This document shows positions 62,945 to 64,000 of a stretch of 64,000 bases of DNA, in pieces. The translations under genes and the position numbers were made by a program. The notes beneath the pieces were generated by a model that saw nothing but the letters and a program-made list of their open reading frames with translations, had not been told where the DNA came from and ran no database searches. Origin of the DNA: Myxococcus qinghaiensis (GTDB lineage Bacteria; Myxococcota; Myxococcia; Myxococcales; Myxococcaceae); the NCBI RefSeq assembly GCF_024198215.1, contig NZ_JAKCFA010000006.1, positions 372,001 through 436,000 of the forward strand, read 5' to 3'. How positions within the stretch are numbered: the first letter of the stretch is position 1; the number at the start of each line of letters is the position of its first letter.

Positions 62945-64000
62945 ATGCTCTTGAAGCGAGGTCGCGGAGTCGTAGGTGCCACGGTGCTATGCCTGACATT
63001 GGGGGCCAGCGCCGAGGCCAGCACACCCAAGGACGGAAAGGATTCCGTTCCCCACTTCGTCAGCGGACAGTTTGGCGCCGCGCCGACCAGCGCCGCCGCC
63101 CTCCGGGGACTCCAGCCAGCGACGCTGGCGCCCGTCATCGAGCGGGTGGCCCCGCTGTTCAAGGTGAAGCCCGAGCAGCTCTTCCTGAAGAAGGCCTACG
63201 TCAGCTCCGACGGGGAGGCCCACTTCCGCTACGGCGTGCGCCTCAACGGCGTGGAGGTCATGGGCGCGGAGCTGCGGCTGCACGGACGCGATGGCCAGGT
63301 CCTCCTCGCCAACGCCATGGCACGCACCGACCTGCCCGCGCCGGTGGGCGCCACCGTCTCCGCTGAGCTGGCGATGGAGTCCGTTCAGAAGGACCGCGCC
63401 ACCCCGCCCAAGGCCGTCATCGCCGGCAAGCCGGAGCTGGTCTACTGGCGCGACGGCGACCAGTACCTGCTGGCCTACCGGATGCGGGTGACGGGTGTGC
63501 AGGCGGACGGCCTGGCGGTGGACGACACCGTGCTCGTCAACGCGCGCTCCGGAGACCTGTTCGAGCGCTTCACCAACATCCACTCGGCGCTGGTCCGCCG
63601 GGTCCATGACGGACTCAACGGCACCACCCTGCCTGGGCCCCTGCGCCGCCAGGAAGGCGAAGCCCCCGTCTCGGACCCCATCGTCAACGCCGCCTATGAC
63701 AACCTGGGCGCCGTCTACAATTGCTACCACGACCTCTTCGGCCGCGACTCCATCGACGGCAACGGCGCTCCGCTCATCTCCACCGTTCACCACCGGGTGA
63801 ACTATGTGAACGCGTTCTGGAACGGCACGCAGATGGTGTTCGGCGACGGCGACGGCGTCACCGCCATCAACCTGGCCCTCGGCCTGGATGTGACGGCGCA
63901 CGAGCTGACGCACGCGGTGACGGAGAACGACTCGGACCTCATCTACTCCGGCGAGTCGGGCGGACTGAACGAGGCGCTGTCCGACATCTTCGGCGCAGTG
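62945..64000 (+). CDS. Secreted M4 (thermolysin-like) metalloprotease, 5' part
   Basis: 352 codons; truncated by the right edge. ATG 62945 follows GGGGGAAG and begins a signal peptide (VVGATVLCLTLGASAEA); ATG 62912 is an alternative with a weaker ribosome-binding site. A FTP/PepSY-type propeptide (VPHFVSGQFGAAP, RYGVRLNGVEVMGAELRLHG) precedes the peptidase domain (from about residue 230: AYDNLGAVYNCYHDLFGRDSIDG). The zinc motif HELTH is at residues 319-323, followed by SGGLNEALSDIFGAV with the third ligand Glu. Predicted role: extracellular protein degradation. Confidence 0.93.
   Translation, partial: MLLKRGRGVVGATVLCLTLGASAEASTPKDGKDSVPHFVSGQFGAAPTSAAALRGLQPATLAPVIERVAPLFKVKPEQLFLKKAYVSSDGEAHFRYGVRLNGVEVMGAELRLHGRDGQVLLANAMARTDLPAPVGATVSAELAMESVQKDRATPPKAVIAGKPELVYWRDGDQYLLAYRMRVTGVQADGLAVDDTVLVNARSGDLFERFTNIHSALVRRVHDGLNGTTLPGPLRRQEGEAPVSDPIVNAAYDNLGAVYNCYHDLFGRDSIDGNGAPLISTVHHRVNYVNAFWNGTQMVFGDGDGVTAINLALGLDVTAHELTHAVTENDSDLIYSGESGGLNEALSDIFGAV

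Overview
The window is uniformly high-GC DNA with dense coding, GC-rich third codon positions and many overlapping start/stop codons. Several families point to a myxobacterium of the Myxococcus/Corallococcus/Archangium group: two copies of the myxobacterial TIGR02265 (DUF2378) family, a TIGR02996 repeat-companion domain joined to leucine-rich repeats, a large Ser/Thr kinase with a TPR-like tail, an FHA-type sigma-54 activator and many small lipoproteins. No rRNA, tRNA, CRISPR array, IS element or prophage was seen. The assignment rests on family recognition only; no search was run.

Layout. 0-7 kb: a TfuA (cut by the window edge)-YcaO pair, divergent from two small Cys-rich lipoproteins, then an LRR protein and a secreted M9-type collagenase. 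7-13 kb: an unrecognised 666-aa protein with two N-terminal beta repeats, an SDR oxidoreductase, a Fic-like protein, small unknowns, a peroxiredoxin and a TIGR02265 protein. 13-18.5 kb: an ECF sigma factor, zinc-finger anti-sigma factor and Spy-like periplasmic protein in an overlapping operon, two lipoproteins and an ADP-ribosylglycohydrolase. 18.5-27.5 kb: DUF5996, a secreted glutathione peroxidase, a 1768-aa tandem-fused UvrA, a trypsin-like protease and a second TIGR02265 protein. 27.5-34.3 kb: a hybrid histidine kinase and an opgG-unknown-opgH operon for osmoregulated periplasmic glucan. 34.3-38.5 kb: a minus-strand run (2OG-Fe oxygenase-like, M18 aminopeptidase, spermidine-synthase-like protein) and a plus-strand unknown.

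38.6-42.7 kb is the most interesting stretch. A clear sigma-54 -24/-12 promoter, with a phased palindromic array 77-129 bp upstream of the predicted start, drives an unrecognised 243-aa protein. It is followed by an FHA-type sigma-54 activator and a second small unknown. 42.7-56 kb holds the TPR kinase, a eukaryote-like SET methyltransferase with a histone-H1-like tail, DUF423, an amidohydrolase, a multi-pass mannosyltransferase-like protein, PfkB, Mug, a CysQ-like phosphatase, DUF3592, a frameshifted lipoprotein gene, a GNAT and a NarL-type regulator. 56.2-60.9 kb is a tight operon: isochorismatase-like hydrolase, YtcJ-like amidohydrolase, an MFS transporter fused to an ABM-like domain, and two tandem XapX microproteins. 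The right edge holds a methyltransferase, a gene-poor stretch with coding debris, DUF4291 and the 5' part of a secreted M4 metalloprotease behind a palindromic operator.

Functional themes are envelope and secreted-protein biology, signal transduction, redox and DNA repair. Start codons were chosen from Shine-Dalgarno sequences, signal peptides, family length and codon use, and often lie inside the longest open frame.
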